DNA from: UBA9715 sp045629845
Lineage (GTDB): Bacteria; Actinomycetota; Coriobacteriia; Coriobacteriales; Eggerthellaceae
DNA length: 5,869 bases
Assembly: GCA_045629845.1 (NCBI GenBank)
Contig: JAZQRZ010000191.1
Location: 1 to 5,869, forward strand
Direction: 5' to 3'
Made by a program: the position numbers and the translations under genes. Every line of letters starts with the position of its first letter. Position 1 is the first letter of the stretch. Positions 5,856-5,869 of this stretch are shown here, piece by piece. The notes under the pieces were generated by a model. The model did not search any database. It saw nothing but the letters and a program-made list of their open reading frames with translations, and was not told the DNA's origin.

Positions 5856-5869
5856 GAAAGGGGGCTGAA

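Noticed and set aside
1..5869. Mobile element, CRISPR array, tRNA or rRNA gene
   Set aside because: No transposase or integrase motifs, terminal repeats, regularly spaced direct repeats or structural RNA signatures were seen. The window is almost fully occupied by four protein genes.

Overview
The window looks like a moderate-GC member of the Coriobacteriia, probably Eggerthellaceae or a close relative. The best evidence is a Tat-exported, lipobox-bearing FAD_binding_2 flavoprotein with its own divergent LysR regulator, a gene pair greatly expanded in Eggerthella-like gut anaerobes. An actinobacterial-type aspartokinase and a membrane-anchored surface protein of Gram-positive layout agree with this. 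Genus and species cannot be named from the sequence alone.

Layout, left to right. (1) Positions 1-760, minus strand: the N-terminal 253 codons of aspartate kinase (lysC), running off the left edge. Near the edge, a strong internal Shine-Dalgarno sequence and two in-frame ATG codons sit where the separately translated regulatory (beta) subunit begins in Corynebacterium-type lysC. (2) Positions 761-989: a 229-base divergent intergenic region with a plausible lysC promoter, a 7-bp-arm dyad abutting a good -10 box for the rightward gene, and a hairpin just before that gene's ribosome binding site. (3) Positions 990-2987, plus strand: a 665-residue secreted surface protein with a signal peptide, repeated beta-rich modules resembling MucBP-type repeats, an Asn/Ser/Gly-rich stalk and a C-terminal membrane anchor without LPXTG. 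(4) Positions 2988-3002: a 15-base convergent junction with an imperfect hairpin. (5) Positions 3003-3872, minus strand: a LysR-family regulator. (6) Positions 3873-4061: a 189-base divergent control region with several palindromes, including one that satisfies the LysR T-N11-A rule. (7) Positions 4062-5807, plus strand: a 581-residue Tat-dependent lipoprotein flavoenzyme of the fumarate reductase/urocanate reductase/3-ketosteroid dehydrogenase superfamily. (8) Positions 5808-5869: a terminator-like dyad.

Functionally there are three units. lysC is housekeeping synthesis of aspartate-family amino acids. The surface protein probably works outside the cell, in adhesion or as cell-wall architecture. 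The LysR-flavoprotein pair looks like an inducible respiratory module in which a regulator senses a small molecule and controls an extracytoplasmic reductase or dehydrogenase for it. The flavoprotein seems to lack most catalytic residues of true fumarate reductases, so its substrate is probably something else and is unknown. It has no heme or FMN-binding domain, so its redox partner must be encoded elsewhere or beyond the right edge.
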